DNA from: Polytrichum commune
Taxonomy: Eukaryota; Streptophyta; Polytrichopsida; Polytrichales; Polytrichaceae
Direction of reading: 5' to 3'
Length of the DNA: 64,000 bases
NCBI GenBank assembly: GCA_950295325.1
Contig: OX485804.1
Location: 37,698,001-37,762,000, forward strand
Of this stretch, positions 12,336-25,429 are shown one piece after another (position 1 is the stretch's first letter; each line of letters starts with the position of its first letter). Both the position numbers and the translations under genes were made by a program. The notes beneath the pieces were generated by a model. It saw only the letters and a list, made by a program, of their open reading frames with translations. It made no database searches and was not told where the DNA came from.

Positions 12336-15300
12336 TACCTTGAGTTGCATCACGGATAACCGTGATCAACGTTAGGTTAACGGGCTCACATTCACACGGG
12401 TGCCTTGATACGGGCGTTATCTTTTCTTTTCTTTCTTGGGATTGGGTGAGTTGTAATGAAGGGGTGGTATGGTATGGTTTGGTTTGTGCACTTAGGCTAT
12501 TGACTAACTGGTATAATACATGAGTGTATTTTTAGGGATGTACCAACTCAGTATGTGCTAGGGTAAGTTATGCATTCCACTGCTCTAATCAACAATATCA
12601 AAAGCTTAAGTTAACAAACAAATGATCTCATGTAGACTAAGCACGCTCATTGCACAACAAGTTAAGTACAAGTTCAAGGCAAGAGACATAAAAGATACAA
12701 GAGTGTTTGTGTATAAGAACCTGTGGTTTGTACATGTGCCAAAGTTACATGGTGTTGGTCTCTGTTAACGACGTTGATTATCCAATTAGTGCATGTTACT
12801 ATGACTTGGAATAATAGCATGCACTAATTGGACCTATATATTGGTGCATGTTACCATTCAAAGTCGTAGTGTGGACCTATATATTGGTCCAACATTGGAA
12901 AAAATGTTGGGGAACCCTTGCATCACACATATTGCTTTTATAGCATTTTTATTACAATTTTGACTTCCGACTTAGCATGAGTGATCCAAAATTGGTTTAT
13001 GTCGTGAGATTGAGTTGGGATGAATCAAGCACAAACTTATAGGGGGTGGAACTTAGAACTTCGGTTCTTACATGACACCCTAACATGGTTGTCACAAATC
13101 CCAATCGTGAAATCCGATCCTAAATGACATGACAGTTCCACATTTCTAGCATTGTTTGAGACTAGGGAAAGAAGGAAGTGCTAGACTATCCCTCGAGGAT
13201 CCATGGCAAGCGTGTAAGTTGAAGGTGAAAATATTGGAAACCCTGCAAAGCACAATCAAGTTTTTTTTCGTTTTTTTTAATCTTTTCTTTTAACAATTTT
13301 GATCCCGAAATCTAACACAGTGAGGAACTCCAAATTAGTCTAGCGAGATTAAGTTGGGATAGATCAATTAGAGACCTTTGGAAGGTAGGCTCTTTCCTGA
13401 TTTCCCTAGCATGGCAGCCATGACTTACAATCCTCAAGGTGCTTTTGAGTGCCAAAAACAAACCTCACCTCCAATTGCTCAATGTGATCCACTACATACA
13501 TTTACTGGTCTCCAAGTTATGAAGCTCCTTTTCCATCTCATTCAAAGCTCCAATGGGAGAAGTTACTATATGTGATACAGAAATAAATAACAAAATATTA
13601 ATATATTTATGACTCTCTATGTGTAGTAAGTCATTACTTCTACATACTAGAATACGTTAAGATGTTCACAACGTACGTGGGAGGGCTTAACCCACAATTG
13701 CCTAAGAAGCCAAAAAGTCGGCGCGAGGATGTTTCAAAGCTATATTCTTGAGGCAAACTAGTTTTTCCCAAAATAAACAAAAATAATCCTTGCACTTTGA
13801 ACTAATCAAGTTCTACACCATCATTAGCAAGCCGATTAAAATAATCTAAGTTCAGTGTCAAGATGGATTTTGAAGTGCTTGGAACCCTTGAATTTGTCTT
13901 TGTTGCAACACATACACTTCTTTAGAAAAGTAATAAGATTAGTGACACCATGAGTATTTTTGACATTTCCCACCAAATTATGAAACTCATATTTGTAGCA
14001 AATCAATCCAAATAACAAGCAATTTTGATGCATTTTGAGATTTTCATGATTGAAAGACATTGCTTCTAAAATAATTTGGCAGAGATCAAGTGTAATCCTC
14101 CTAATTTCAACAATATGGATTTGGTCTAAATTTCACAACTTTTTCTTGCATGCAAAATCCAACTGAAGTCTCTAAGTCATATGTTACGATACATCTTTTG
14201 AAATGGTCATGCTTGTTTCTTTTGAGCGAGTTAAATTTGAAGGCAAACTTTTAAGTTTTGGCCAATCTGGCAAAGATAATTAGACTTCATCGATGTCACC
14301 AAAGGTTTGGACATGGCATAACATTAGTCAGCAAGTTTACACATTTCTTCACATCAAGTTGACATTGTTGCTACGCATGGTGAAAAACTATGAGATTTCC
14401 GAACAAAGCTCCTTCGATTCCATGGTCCACCGAAGTGCCTAAACTTATTGACTAATATTATGGAACTCATGGTGTTCTTTTGGCCAAGGCACGTCCATGT
14501 GGACTATGGAGGTCATAATGTGAGAAAGTGAATTTGTCATGTTGTCAAACATGTAGGTTAGAATGTGGCCAACATCTTATTTATCAATTTGTGGTTTTGG
14601 AATAGAGATTAAGTGAACTCCCCTTCTCTCTAACTTCAAATTCCCCCCTCTTAAAATTGTGTCATTTGTTGATTTTTGTTTTTAGGTTAAAAAATTAGAC
14701 ACACTTCCATGTGGATTGAGGGTTGAATTACTTGGTCATTCAATCTTTGTTGTCAATTTGGCCTACACATAGATGTTTGCCCTACATTGTAATCATCCTC
14801 AAAAGGAAAAGCGCAACCATCCAATGTATGGGGGCGCGTCTTGTGTTTAGTGTGTTACGTGAAAGTTCTCTTGTTTTAATGGTTATCTAGATACAGACTC
14901 GCGCAGGGGCCACCAGGAGAGGGGGTCATTGTAGACCATACGCTACCATGTGGGTGTACAAAAAGGGTAGACTCTAACCTCCCTCGTATCACACATTTGG
15001 CAACCAAAGTGCATGTGATATGAAGGAGGGTTGCAGTGTTAACATGGATGCATGATAATAAAATTAGTGTAGCATGTGACATTATGGAATAACACAAAGT
15101 CAACATTGCAATAATGACAATAATGACAATGATGACAACGTGATGCATGCGAGCATGCGGTTTAATTTGTTTGGCAAATGATTTTGATATCATAACCCAT
15201 ATATGGGAGGGAAATGTGACAACAAGGATGGAAATTCAAATTGAGCAATTCCGTTCTATAGGGTTTTGAGATATAAGAGAGGGAGCAACATTATGGAGGT

Positions 15301-15496
15301 TAAGGTGTATTTAATGAGAATTTGGCTTACACAATATACATATTGGGGAGGGGATTGTTCCACCTAGTTTTGTATAACTAAAGAGGGTAGTATGGGTTTT
15401 AGGGAAGATGTAAGTGTATCCTAAGGCCCCCCTAAGCTTTCTCACAAGAGGGGTTTATTTTCTATACTCACCTTATGTCCTCTAAAAGTTCATAAT
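12336..15496. other. No supported gene; one long hairpin
   Basis: A 50-base imperfect hairpin lies at 12782-12831 (CCAATTAGTGCATG ... CATGCACTAATTGG); similar sequence occurs at 18170-18215 and in the CTACA-ended MITEs. A repeat copy lies at 13110-13225. The rest is AT-rich with only short stop-bounded frames. Confidence 0.5.
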
Positions 15497-16165
15497 ATGT
15501 GTTAATCCATGAAGCAACGTTTGTCATCCCTTGCATCACGCTTCGATAACTTTATCAATATAAAGTAATTTATGAGCATTTATCTAAAGAATGTGAGTTT
15601 CTTTTTCCCAATTCTTATTTTTAATACATAATCAAGGCAATCAACTCTAGGAGTTCAAAATTCCATATACATAATCGAGATTAGTATGTATTCTATAATT
15701 TGATGCAAAGTCTTCTATTTGGATCTGAGTATTATTTATCTATCTATGTGGGTATTGTATTATATAGAGGGGTTTAAATAACGGACCCTGCATGCACATG
15801 ACTTTGACTCTCAAAGAAGAGTGTGCCCCCCCCCCCCCTCGTGATGTGTTCACCCATGAAGCAAATACTTGTCATACCCCATGTCATACTTCAATATATT
15901 TATCAATAAAAAGTGATTTATGATCATATATACAATGAAAGCCTTTCACCTTCTTTTTCTTTCAATTGCTTATATTTTGCATACACGATTGAAACAAATT
16001 ATAATTGGAAGCCAAATTTTCTATTTATATACATGAGACTAATATGAAGTACATGGTTTGTATGTACACTCAATCTTCATTTTGGTCATAAACGTTTTTG
16101 TTTAAAGGTGTTTCTAGTGAGGGCTCTTGCATGCACATGCTCCCATTGTCAAAGAAGAGTGCTTG
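15497..16165 (+). repeat. Degenerate tandem duplication of about 345 bp
   Basis: First copy 15497-15830, second 15845-16165. Shared landmarks in the same order are CATGAAGCAA, CTTGTCAT, TTTATCAATA, AGTGATTTATGA-like, GCATGCACATG and CAAAGAAGAGTG. The first copy ends in a run of 13 C (15826-15838). Confidence 0.65.
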
Positions 16166-17404
16166 CACCTTTCCCTCCGCCCCTTCTATGTGGGATGTAG
16201 GCAAGCCATGTCCACTAGCCTCACGACTCCACAACTCACAAGAAGCTGCCAAACTTACTTTTCGCCTTCCCAATACAAACCAACCAAGATCATGACTAAA
16301 CTCTAGTGAAACCGAGATTATTTTTCTTCCAAAAAAAAAAACAAAAATCCTTGAACTTGTGTGTGTGTGTGTGTTTGTCTTCTTTAAATAAATTTTAAGC
16401 CCTGACATGAGAAAGGTGAACTATACAAGAGTAGAATTGCATGTGGAACTAATGTGTTTCATCCTCAATATGACCTATTTGTGATAACCATGTTATGGCC
16501 ACCCTTCATGACGTCTTAGTAAAGTTGACAAGGCTAGAAAGAAAGAGGTAAGAGAATCATGTCTAATTGGGTTACTCATACCCCACCTTGCACCAAAGGG
16601 ACTCTTGAGTAGGTAGGGCCAACAAGCTCAGATTCACATCGAACTATCTGATGTTGTTTTTCCTTTTCTAAATGGTCACTCATCTTAAATGGACACCTTA
16701 ATTCATCTTATTTCAATCTTAATCAAGTGTGGTTGGTGTGGCTCCAAGAATGCATGGCCCCATAAGTTGTATTCCGTATAGATTAGACTACATGCTCAAA
16801 ATACGACGTCCATTCTTGAATCAATAACCAACATAATTGACATGATCTATCTGACCATTTACTGAGCACATAAATCTTCACTTTAATAACAAATAAGATA
16901 CCCATATGAGCTCCAAAAACTATGGAGAAAAGTGACGACAACCTCAATGTGACTTTTGCTATCCGTCTCATGTGTTTCATATTATCCCGCCTAGGAGAAG
17001 CGGGCTAGTTGGAACGAATAACCATTCAAGACCCATCTACCTTAGGCAATTAAAAGTACAACTTAGGTGAATCAGGCCACACATAAGAATCCCTCACTTA
17101 CCGTACCTTGGAACCTTACAAACAACATTCAAACGCTGCGATGGAGAGAAGGCCGGCGAGCGAGGACATATGGAATTGTCGGTAACTAACCGTATCTTGC
17201 AACTCCACCTACCCTAGTGCCTCCACTCTACCATAAACATGGGAACATAAGTTGTTCTTATTGAATGTCTCATGTGGTACTAACTAAGAATGCATGTACA
17301 ATATATCCCATGACGGACAATGTCCTTGATTTAACGTATATAACAGAATATCCGACCTCAACACCAATTTGCTGCAACTGCTATTCTCACGTCTTCACAT
17401 ATTT
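16166..17404. other. No gene seen
   Basis: AT-rich, with a short (GT)n tract near 16363. No protein motifs, inverted repeats or tandem structure that I can support. Confidence 0.5.
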
Positions 17405-17625
17405 GGGCCTAATCGGTCAATCCTAGTGTGTGTTTCCAAGTCCAACTGGTTACGTTTTCTGATGTTTTGGTTTGGTTTTTCTTTATTAATTTTAGGTATA
17501 TTCCACAGGTTCTTCTAAAATTATCGGAAATTTTCCTGAAGTCATGAACTGCAACCAGTTCTTTCTCAGACTCTACCAGCTCATCTGTAACAAGCGGTCA
17601 GTTCTCCCCGTTCATTGGTTCACAC
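17405..17625 (+). repeat. Dispersed repeat shared with 54797-55006
   Basis: Common blocks in order are GTTTCCAAGTCC, TTTTCCTGAAGT, CAACCAGTT and TCATCTGTAAC. The second copy is at 54797-55006 in the same orientation. CCGGTT/CAACCAGTT-type motifs also occur near 28800-29000 and 29650-29800. No coding capacity is recognised. Confidence 0.65.
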
Positions 17626-17638
17626 TAAGGGCCACTTC

Positions 17639-18131
17639 ACACACGAGACTGAGAGCCCGTGACCATTACACTTCAAGCGTTCTCATTGGTGGAAAAGGCG
17701 GAGCCGGTCCAAGTTCCCAGCTTCACACTACGCTTGAGGGACCAACGGAGTATGTGAATGCAAGATGGATGCAAAGTCTACATGGATTCCTACATGACAT
17801 CGAATGGATCATGTTTCATGGTCACTTGGACTATTTTCAAAAACCACCTCTTGGAGGAAGGCCTAACACAAAACCGGGAGACCATGGCACTCAAAACGCT
17901 TGCAACCGTTGGTTTATTCTATATTATCATGTGTGAGGACTTGCATGAATAGAAATTTGTTGAAACAACATTTGGTTGAGGGCCAAGTCAACATATGGAT
18001 TCACACTACACTTGAGGGTCCATGACCACACTACATGATTTTGGAGGTGTCTTGGGACGGCCTTTGGACACTTTCTTTTGGGCTCTCACAATTTCATGGT
18101 CACAACTCGTGGCTCGTGTGTACAGTGGCCC
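17639..18131. mobile_element. Tourist-like (PIF/Harbinger) MITE, 493 bp, TAA duplication
   Basis: The left end is GGGCCACTTCACACACGAG; the right end is CTCGTGTGTACAGTGGCCC, its near-perfect reverse complement. TAA flanks both sides (17636-17638 and 18132-18134), the 3-bp TWA duplication typical of PIF/Harbinger. The GGGCC start also fits. It encodes no transposase. Related termini occur at 25467 and 26746. Confidence 0.85.
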
Positions 18132-18969
18132 TAACTTAAAAGTCGATGGCAATGGGTATATTCTCCAACCATGCCAATTATCCCGATAAGTGCATGCTAC
18201 TATTCAGAGTTACACAACGCAATGAGTGAGAGTGAGAGTGAGAGTGAGAGAGAGAGCATCTATTTGAATCTTCTACTGAGGTTTGGTAGAATGGATAAGC
18301 ACCTCAAAGATTGATGGTCACTTTCAAATGAATCAACGTCTCATTCCCCAGAGGCTTCACCTTCTAGATAGATTTTCCATTTTATCAGGGGTCTCTGCAC
18401 GGGGGGTTCACTCCGTTGTCAAGTTGAACACCACGTGCGACCAAAAAAAATCTTCTTTTGGTAAGTTGCACCACCAAAATGGGTCAAAATTTTATCAAAA
18501 AAATTTCATGAGTAGATATACATAGTACTTATGACATACTTAAAAGTGGTAACTAAATTTGATGATTTGTTTTTTTCATAAAACATACCGTTTCTAAATA
18601 GAATGACACATAATTGAACTAAAACAATTACTAAAAAAACAAAGATGACTAAAAATTTCAAAAAATATATACAAAAGATACTATCAATGGTTATGTATAT
18701 GTAGAAAAAATATCATAAATTTTGAAATTATATATGGCATGTAATATAGGGGTAGCAAACTTTGTCCGCACGTGGTGTCAACTTGACAATGAAGTGACCT
18801 CCCCGTGGGTCTCTGGAAGGGTCTATTATGTAGATGTTGTGCATCCACTTGCAAGATTTTCTCAGGTCCTCTTAATAAGGTTCCCTTACGAGCTACTTTC
18901 AGAAGCTCAAGCAACACATGGTTAGGATCCAATACCTATTTTCTCAATAAGCTCACATGAAAAAAATTA
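18132..18969. other. No gene; GAGAGT microsatellite
   Basis: A (GAGAGT/GAGTGA)n tract lies at about 18225-18256, next to sequence resembling an end of the CTACA-ended MITE family. The rest is AT-rich with no coding signal. Confidence 0.5.
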
Positions 18970-19890
18970 TGTATCTTCTAGTCCTCCGGCAATTTCAATT
19001 CGTAAGCAACTAAACCAATCCTCCAAGGAATATCAATATGACCAAAAAATCTAGAAGACAACTCCTTTGACTTTTCCAATGTCAATCTAGATTTTTGAGG
19101 TGTGACCTTCACAAAAACCTTATCACCCACCTCAAATTCTTGAAAACTTATTTTTCTTATCTGCATAGGGTTTGGTTCTATCTTGAGTACTCTTCATGCT
19201 CAATTTAACATATTCAATGACTTCATTCATTTCTCGAATCATTTGAATATCACTTTCAAACATTGAGTTAGGGGTTGAAGCAGTCATTGGAATTCGTACA
19301 ATCTTGTTCATTAAAGAAATATTACATTGCGATCTTTGGTTATACGCAAATTCACATAGCTATAACTATATGTTCCAAGATTGTTGTCACTTATCAACAT
19401 ACATTCAAAACATGTCCTCATTGGTTTTATTTGTTTGTTAAGTTTGACCATATGTTTCAAGATTATTAGTCGTACTAAGTTTAATTTTGGTTCCATACAT
19501 CTTGAATAGTGTGGCCAAAACACACTAAACAACTTAAGATCCTGATCACTAATAATTTCTAATGGCCGCCCATGAATCTTAAAGAAAAATTTCATAAATA
19601 GACAAACTACACCAAAAGTCGTCACCATTGGTATAAAATGGGTTATCTTTGTTAAACAATCGACAATCACAAAGATGCTATCATATTTAGACTGTGTTGT
19701 GAGAAGACTCATGATAAATCCATACTAATCGATTCAGATTTTGAATGAAGAACTTCAAGTGGTTGCAATAACCAAGGATTCTTAATTTGTTTAACTGCAA
19801 ATACTTGTCACTAAAAGCATCGCTTAACATATGTCAAATATCTCTTTTCATGCATGAGGGTGCAAGGATGGTAAATTGGACCAAAAAATT
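18970..19890 (-). pseudogene. Ty3/gypsy retrotransposon pol relic (integrase and C-terminal part)
   Basis: Reading leftwards, frames encode an integrase zinc-binding remnant (YVKRC-like, then LLQPLEVLHSKSESISMD near 19740-19790). The integrase core follows at 19311-19712 (DSIFVIVDCLTKITHFIP and EIISDQD, the positions of the first two catalytic aspartates). The C-terminal module is at 18978-19166 (FEVGDKVFVKV ... GLVAYELKLPED). The pieces are in different frames with stops between them, so this is a dead fragment. No LTRs, reverse transcriptase or gag were seen next to it. Confidence 0.85.
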
Positions 19891-20987
19891 GCTTTGATAT
19901 ACTAAAACCATATTTTTTGGTCAAACACCTAAAACTAGTAGCAAAGTTTTGTTTACATTGGAATTTTCTTATGATAACCTCTATTGTTCTGTTAAATACT
20001 CAAATATAGAATATCAAGATGGGATCTTTAAAACTTATCATTGACAATGATTCTCAAAAGAAAATGGCTACATTTGGTTTTGGTAGTAAATTTTATGACC
20101 TTAAATACTCGGGTAGGTCACTCTATAGGAATTTTGTGCACCAAGTGAGGCGGAGGGGTATCTGTTTAGAGGTTATTGACCTCCAAGGCATGTATTAAAA
20201 GATCCATATAAGTACTTAAATCTCTAAAATGGCTTATTTTTTGCACCCTATCATTACTTATACTACCCATGTCATTGCAATTTTTTATAGTCTACATCCC
20301 TTTAATTAAAAAAAATAAATTAAAAAAATATGCAATACAAAAGTGGTGGGAAAAAATATGGCAAAAAGGCATTAAGCATACATGCCATTGCAAAAACTAA
20401 GTGCAAAAACTTTTCATACAGGTGAAAGACTTGTGCTTACCAAAACAAATCTTAACTTGTGCAAAATATGTGTATTGTTAACCACATCACAAAAGAACAA
20501 GTATGATAACATGATGCATATCATTCCAAGACCATAACATGATGATATCATACAATTACAAGTGATGAAGAACACAAGGATACTTAAGCATAATGCAATT
20601 TAAAATTTGCTTCAAATTATGCAATTTTGTAGCCCATAGAACATAACCTTCATGCATCAAAAAAGAAAGCTTAGGTTGGAAACACAACAAGAGTGAGTGT
20701 GTGTTCACAAACACAACACCCACTTCGTAAAAGTCTGATCCAAACACACAATCAATTGCAACCATTGTAGCTATGCAAAAGTCATGTAGTTCCCAATAAG
20801 TGTGTGCATGTGAGTTTAGGGTATGCAAAACAAACAAACTTATGTAACCTTGTCTCATACCTTAGTGTCCAATCATGCACCAAAGAAACTAGTGATTTAC
20901 GATAGAAAAAAATATCGTCAAGATCTAAGAGTAGGGGTTACCCAAACTCCCAGATTGTCAACGGAACCATCACCATGACGGACAAAG
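19891..20987. other. No gene seen
   Basis: Lies upstream, in element orientation, of the gypsy relic, where reverse transcriptase would be expected. I could not recognise RT motifs, so it is either deleted or too decayed. Confidence 0.45.
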
Positions 20988-20989
20988 TA

Positions 20990-21478
20990 CAGTAGCCTCC
21001 CGCCTAAGTACGCAACTTGAACCTGGGAGGATTGTGCGTACTTAGCCGGTAGGTGCGCACTTTAGGGTTTAGGGTCGCTTGATTCGGCTGTAATGTCGAA
21101 GAGACCGAACGGAAACGCCTCAATGAGTCCCAGCGATGTGAGATCATAGCGAAGCTGAGCAAGACGGATGCTCAGAGTAAAAGGGCTATAGCGCGCGAGT
21201 ACGATGTTAGTGAAGGAGCTATCAAAAAGGTGTGGGACAAGCGGGAGCAAATCCTAGAGCGATCTGCCTTAATGTCTGATGAAGCTAAAGAGAAGACTTT
21301 TCGATCCTTTGTTGGTCGTTTCACCGAGCTTGAAGACATGCTTTACATCTGGATTTACAAATGACAATCCATGACATGTTGAACTAAATAAATCTGAACC
21401 CTATTTTTTCGGGAAAATAATGCAAACTGTACCGGGATGCGTACTTAAACGGGTGCGTACTTAGGCGGGAGGCTACTG
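20990..21478 (+). mobile_element. pogo/Tigger-type (Tc1/mariner) element, 489 bp
   Basis: The terminal inverted repeats are near-identical: CAGTAGCCTCCCGCCTAAG at the left and its reverse complement at the right. TA flanks both sides (20988-20989 and 21479-21480). The CAGT start plus TA duplication is the pogo/Tigger signature. Extra GCGTACTTA motifs lie just inside both ends, which could be transposase-binding sites. The interior encodes a piece of the transposase DNA-binding domain and no DDE domain, so the copy is non-autonomous. Confidence 0.9.
21098..21364 (+). pseudogene. CENP-B/psq-like helix-turn-helix fragment of a pogo transposase
   Basis: From 21098 the frame is open for 88 codons to TGA at 21362-21364. 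The protein begins ERKRLNESQRCEIIAKL, then REYDVSEGAIKKVWDKRE, then SFVGRFTELEDMLYIWI. The first part is the CENP-B N-terminal HTH pattern, and the last is the start of the second HTH of Tigger-type transposases. An ATG at 21093 is one frame off, so a single-base shift separates the likely start from the domain. The catalytic region is absent. The protein could only bind DNA, if it were made at all. Confidence 0.75.
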
Positions 21479-22619
21479 TATTCTGTGGCTAGCCTGACTT
21501 GAGGTGCAAACGGATTGCATAGGGGTCCATTACATCGAGGCGTGCAAAAGGGCTCGTGCAAAGGTGGTCGGGCATTAGGTTATTCAAAACCCACGACTTA
21601 CTCCATCGCAAATTTCTCCTCCAAACAAACCCTGAGCAAGGCGTAGTGTCTTTAAAAACCTTCAACTTGTTGTAATACTACGGCAGAGTAGAATCACCCT
21701 CCATAGTGTACATTTTGACTTGAGTTGCCATCCGTAAACATTAACACGGCCGCCCCAATAGAAGTGGAACAATTAATCATAAGTTGCGCACGGAAACTCT
21801 AAACCCTAAACCGCCTCCAAAACAACTATAAGACCTTTAGCCAAGAAAATCGAAATCCCATATGGAACTTCACGGCCACCCCTAATCCTAAAGAAACTAC
21901 AAAGGAGATCTTAAACCAACTACAACAAGAGATACTTGTTGGAATTTGTTACCATAAGCTTCAACACAGAGGAGCTTCAACAAAAAGTTGCCCAAAATAC
22001 AATGGACTCGAGGAAGAAACAAAATCCTAGGTGTTTTTTTACAAACGGTAGTGCGAAGACGACCAATAACGGGTGTTGTAATTTCCATTCATTTTTGGGC
22101 AAACGATGAGCCAATTTTCATCCATCCCTTGTGAGGCATCTATACAGAGTTGATCCTACTAAACATACATCCTAGAATCCTTATTTTCAACCCCTATATT
22201 ATTTTTACAAAGAAGGAATGGCCCACATTTTAAACCTATCTACCTTATCTATAATGGGATTGTACGTCTACTTTTCATGGACCCTTTATTATTTGGAATT
22301 TTTTAATAAATTTTATGTCAAAAAAATTTAATCCTCTCTATATTATGCCACACGTCATATTAAAAATGCACTAAGTAAACTGCCGGAGCTTGAATATTTG
22401 GAAGTTAAAAAAATTCTTCATATTCCTTGAATTCATTATAAGTTTGAGGGTTTCTCACAAAATTTTAGAAAACCATCAATCTACTATAATTTTATCATAT
22501 TTATAAAATATTTGAGACAATTACTTGTTCAATATCATCTCCTTGCACACCACTTGCACCGTCTTTTAAAAAAAGAATCTTCTTAAAATCATTTTTGTCA
22601 ACATAAATTTCTTGGCTTT
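21479..22619. other. No gene seen
   Basis: AT-rich sequence between the pogo-like element and the second gypsy relic. No recognisable protein, repeat pair or inverted repeat. Confidence 0.5.
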
Positions 22620-23190
22620 GTAGATCAATATGTTTTAAAAATGTCTTTGGTTTTTTTCCCATAAGATTTATAGTTAATATATAGTCTTGAATGACTTTGA
22701 CTTACACCTATGAAATAATTAGTATTTTCCCACTTTACCATGCTTGCACCTTTGCCCAACAACAATGACATCTTATAGCCATATATATCTTTTATAAACC
22801 TGGATGGCATCTTACTGGAATATCATGAAGATTGTGCATAATATCAAGTTTATTGATCCCAACTTGGGGAATACAAACTCTTGCATTATAAGATAAAATG
22901 TCACTCTCAAATCATAAGACTTAATTGTTCAATCTTTTCAATGGATATGGATTCTCTTGATAGATTTTCAAATGGTAAATTAAATGCATCGTTGTTCACA
23001 TAGTGACTTTTAATTCTATATATCAAAGAGGATTCAATACATGAGACTGCATTTGCCATAACTTGTTTAGAGAATGTATCGGCTATAACATGTTCTTTGC
23101 CTTCAATATATTTTATATCAAAGTGAAATTATTGAAGTAACACCATCCATCTACAATGCCTTCTATTGATGTTTGGCTGAATGGGCAAGT
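22620..23190 (-). pseudogene. Ty3/gypsy pol relic (RNase H and integrase zinc-binding part)
   Basis: On the minus strand the frame at about 23050-23190 reads RRHCRWMVLLQ, one stop, then FDIKYIEGKEHVIADTFSK, the RNase H end of gypsy pol. About 250 bp further on (22625-22860) is a decayed H2C2 integrase region (CHPG ... KIYMAIRCH). Stops and frameshifts are frequent. It has the same orientation as the relic at 19.0-19.9 kb. The two could be parts of one element split by later insertions or two separate copies; both contain part of the zinc-binding region, which favours two copies. Confidence 0.75.
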
Positions 23191-23229
23191 ATCTCCAAGA
23201 TTGAAGGTCAATCTCAATCTTAAAGGTAG

Positions 23230-23400
23230 ATAACTATGTAATGAAAAATGTAATATTTTGCGAAGCAAAGTCATTTATGTTTTGTAATGTCCAAACATCT
23301 TATTGAACTTTTGTTAGTAAAAAGTGAACTCTTGAGTGAGATATTATTGCACTTGTAACTTCAAATACGAACATGCATTGTTGGAGAAATCAATATACCT
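23230..23400. mobile_element. Truncated copy of the CTACA-ended MITE family
   Basis: Matches the interior and right half of the complete copies at 27319-27542 and 59923-60145 (TTTTGTAATGTCCAAAC, TTGAACTTTTGTTAGTAAAAA). The left end is missing. Confidence 0.7.
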
Positions 23401-25429
23401 CACTTCTCTTGGGATATGAAATAAAAAATTAGTATAAAATGATTAGCAGATTCAAAATGAAGGTTGTAGATACTTTCTTCATAATTTGTGGAGCTCATGT
23501 GAATATCTTATTCATTATCAAAGTGAAGATTCTCGTGCCCATTCAATGTCATATGGTCCCCTCAATTATGTTGATTATTGAGCTTAGGATGGCTATTATA
23601 TTATGAGGTTGTAGTATGATATCTTTCAAACGCATGTTTTCTTTGTATCTTGGAGCCACAACGAATCACATACCACTTAAATATAGGTGTCCAATTAGGA
23701 CAAATAATCAAATTAGGCATATCTATGTTAACTTAACCCTTAAAGGCAATATATTTATGGTCTCAAACTATATAACTATTTTAAGTACAACTAATAATAG
23801 AATTACATGGAAAACATTAGGTTATTGGTCAAACAAAAAGTCAATACTTACATCGTCCTATTTGGGAGGGCATATGTAAACACTTTGATTTATTTATTTT
23901 TAACAACCACATCTACATTATACAATGTCAAAATTTATGTGCTCACTTCATGTCCTTACGGAATTTTTAATTAATTTGTTTTAGAATTGATTTTTACATG
24001 CTAAGAGTCTTAAGCGCTCAAAATGCATGCTATAGGTGTTGCTACTTTATGCAACTTGGTTTCACAATAACTTATAGGGGATGTTGTTGATGAAAAACAA
24101 GAGTGGTTGGAGGACAATGGATCAACTAGAAACTCAACCCCATCCAAAAAAATATCCATGTCATGTGATAATATCTAACTTGTTGCATGACAAGGGCATG
24201 CAAGGCCATCACTTTGACTTTTCCAAGAACCTTTCGAAGTCCTATGCATTACCAATTTGCGGTGCCTACCCGACACAAAATTGAATTATGTCAATGACCC
24301 TATGCCGTCACATATTATTTGTTTCAAAGTGGATAGTACTTCAAGATTTCCGACATGTAATATTTGAAGGATTCAAAACGCAAAGCTTTGGTTAAGAGAG
24401 ACAAAAGGTCGAAGCCCCACACAATCCATTTGTTGGGGGACCTAGTATGTAATACATTCAACCACTTTAGACCACAAAGAAACCTTGACTTTCATAAATC
24501 ACACGACGTTGTAAGCCTCCTAATGGGCTTTCTATATCCTTGTGATTTTTTTTGAAATAGCCTAGACATATCAAACCTTCATAGTTGAGTATGTTACCGA
24601 ATGGTCAACCATATCTTGCACCCTCTTCTTCAACACTTGTTTATGATATACGTCTCCCACTTCAAACCTTTATAGCAAGCTAAAGATGTAATTAATTAAT
24701 TTTAACAAAAATAGGATGTTTTCATGATCTTTAAAAAATTCATGTAAGAAATAAACTACATAAATCAAATCATTCCAAATATGAAACACATAAAAAAGGA
24801 ATTGTTAAATCAACCACGTAGTTGGTTAAAACGAATACAGAGACGCGTTGTGTAGTCACATGGCCTATCAAAAATTGATGTTTCATCGGACACATGAAGA
24901 GGAGCAAGGAACTGGTTTTGTGTTAGAGTTAATAAACTTGGCCAACTTGGATGACAAGTCAAAGCCTAGTGGACACCTTTCATATTGATTGTGGTTGTTC
25001 TAACTGGTGTGTGGTCGATTTAACAATCCCCTAAAAAATCATAAATTATGTAATATGAATGCAAATACCACCGTAAGGTCAATTTGATCTATTATTAGCA
25101 TATAAACATGGAAACTCTATAGAGAAACATGTCATTTAGTATAATTGAATTTTTTGACGTATGAAACTTGCAAATGCAATGGAAGCTCAAATCTTGAAAC
25201 TATTGTATATGTAGAATCAAACATATTACAAACTTCAAGCAATTTTGAGGGCTTGAAAATAATCGTAATCATCTTCAAGGTGGATTTCAAGTTTGACCAA
25301 CAAAAAGCCCAGAGGAAGCACCGCCCAAGGTCATTATGGGTTGAGATGTTTAGCCCTCAAAATGTCCATTGTAAGTGCTTCTACAGTGGGCTAACTTAGG
25401 TGCATGTATGGAGAAACTTTTGGAATTTA
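23401..25429. other. No gene seen
   Basis: About 2 kb of AT-rich sequence with only short, stop-bounded frames of no recognisable family. Confidence 0.5.

Noticed and set aside
18970-23190. A single complete Ty3/gypsy element spanning both relics
   Set aside because: Both pieces contain part of the integrase zinc-binding region, and no LTR pair or reverse transcriptase was found between or around them.
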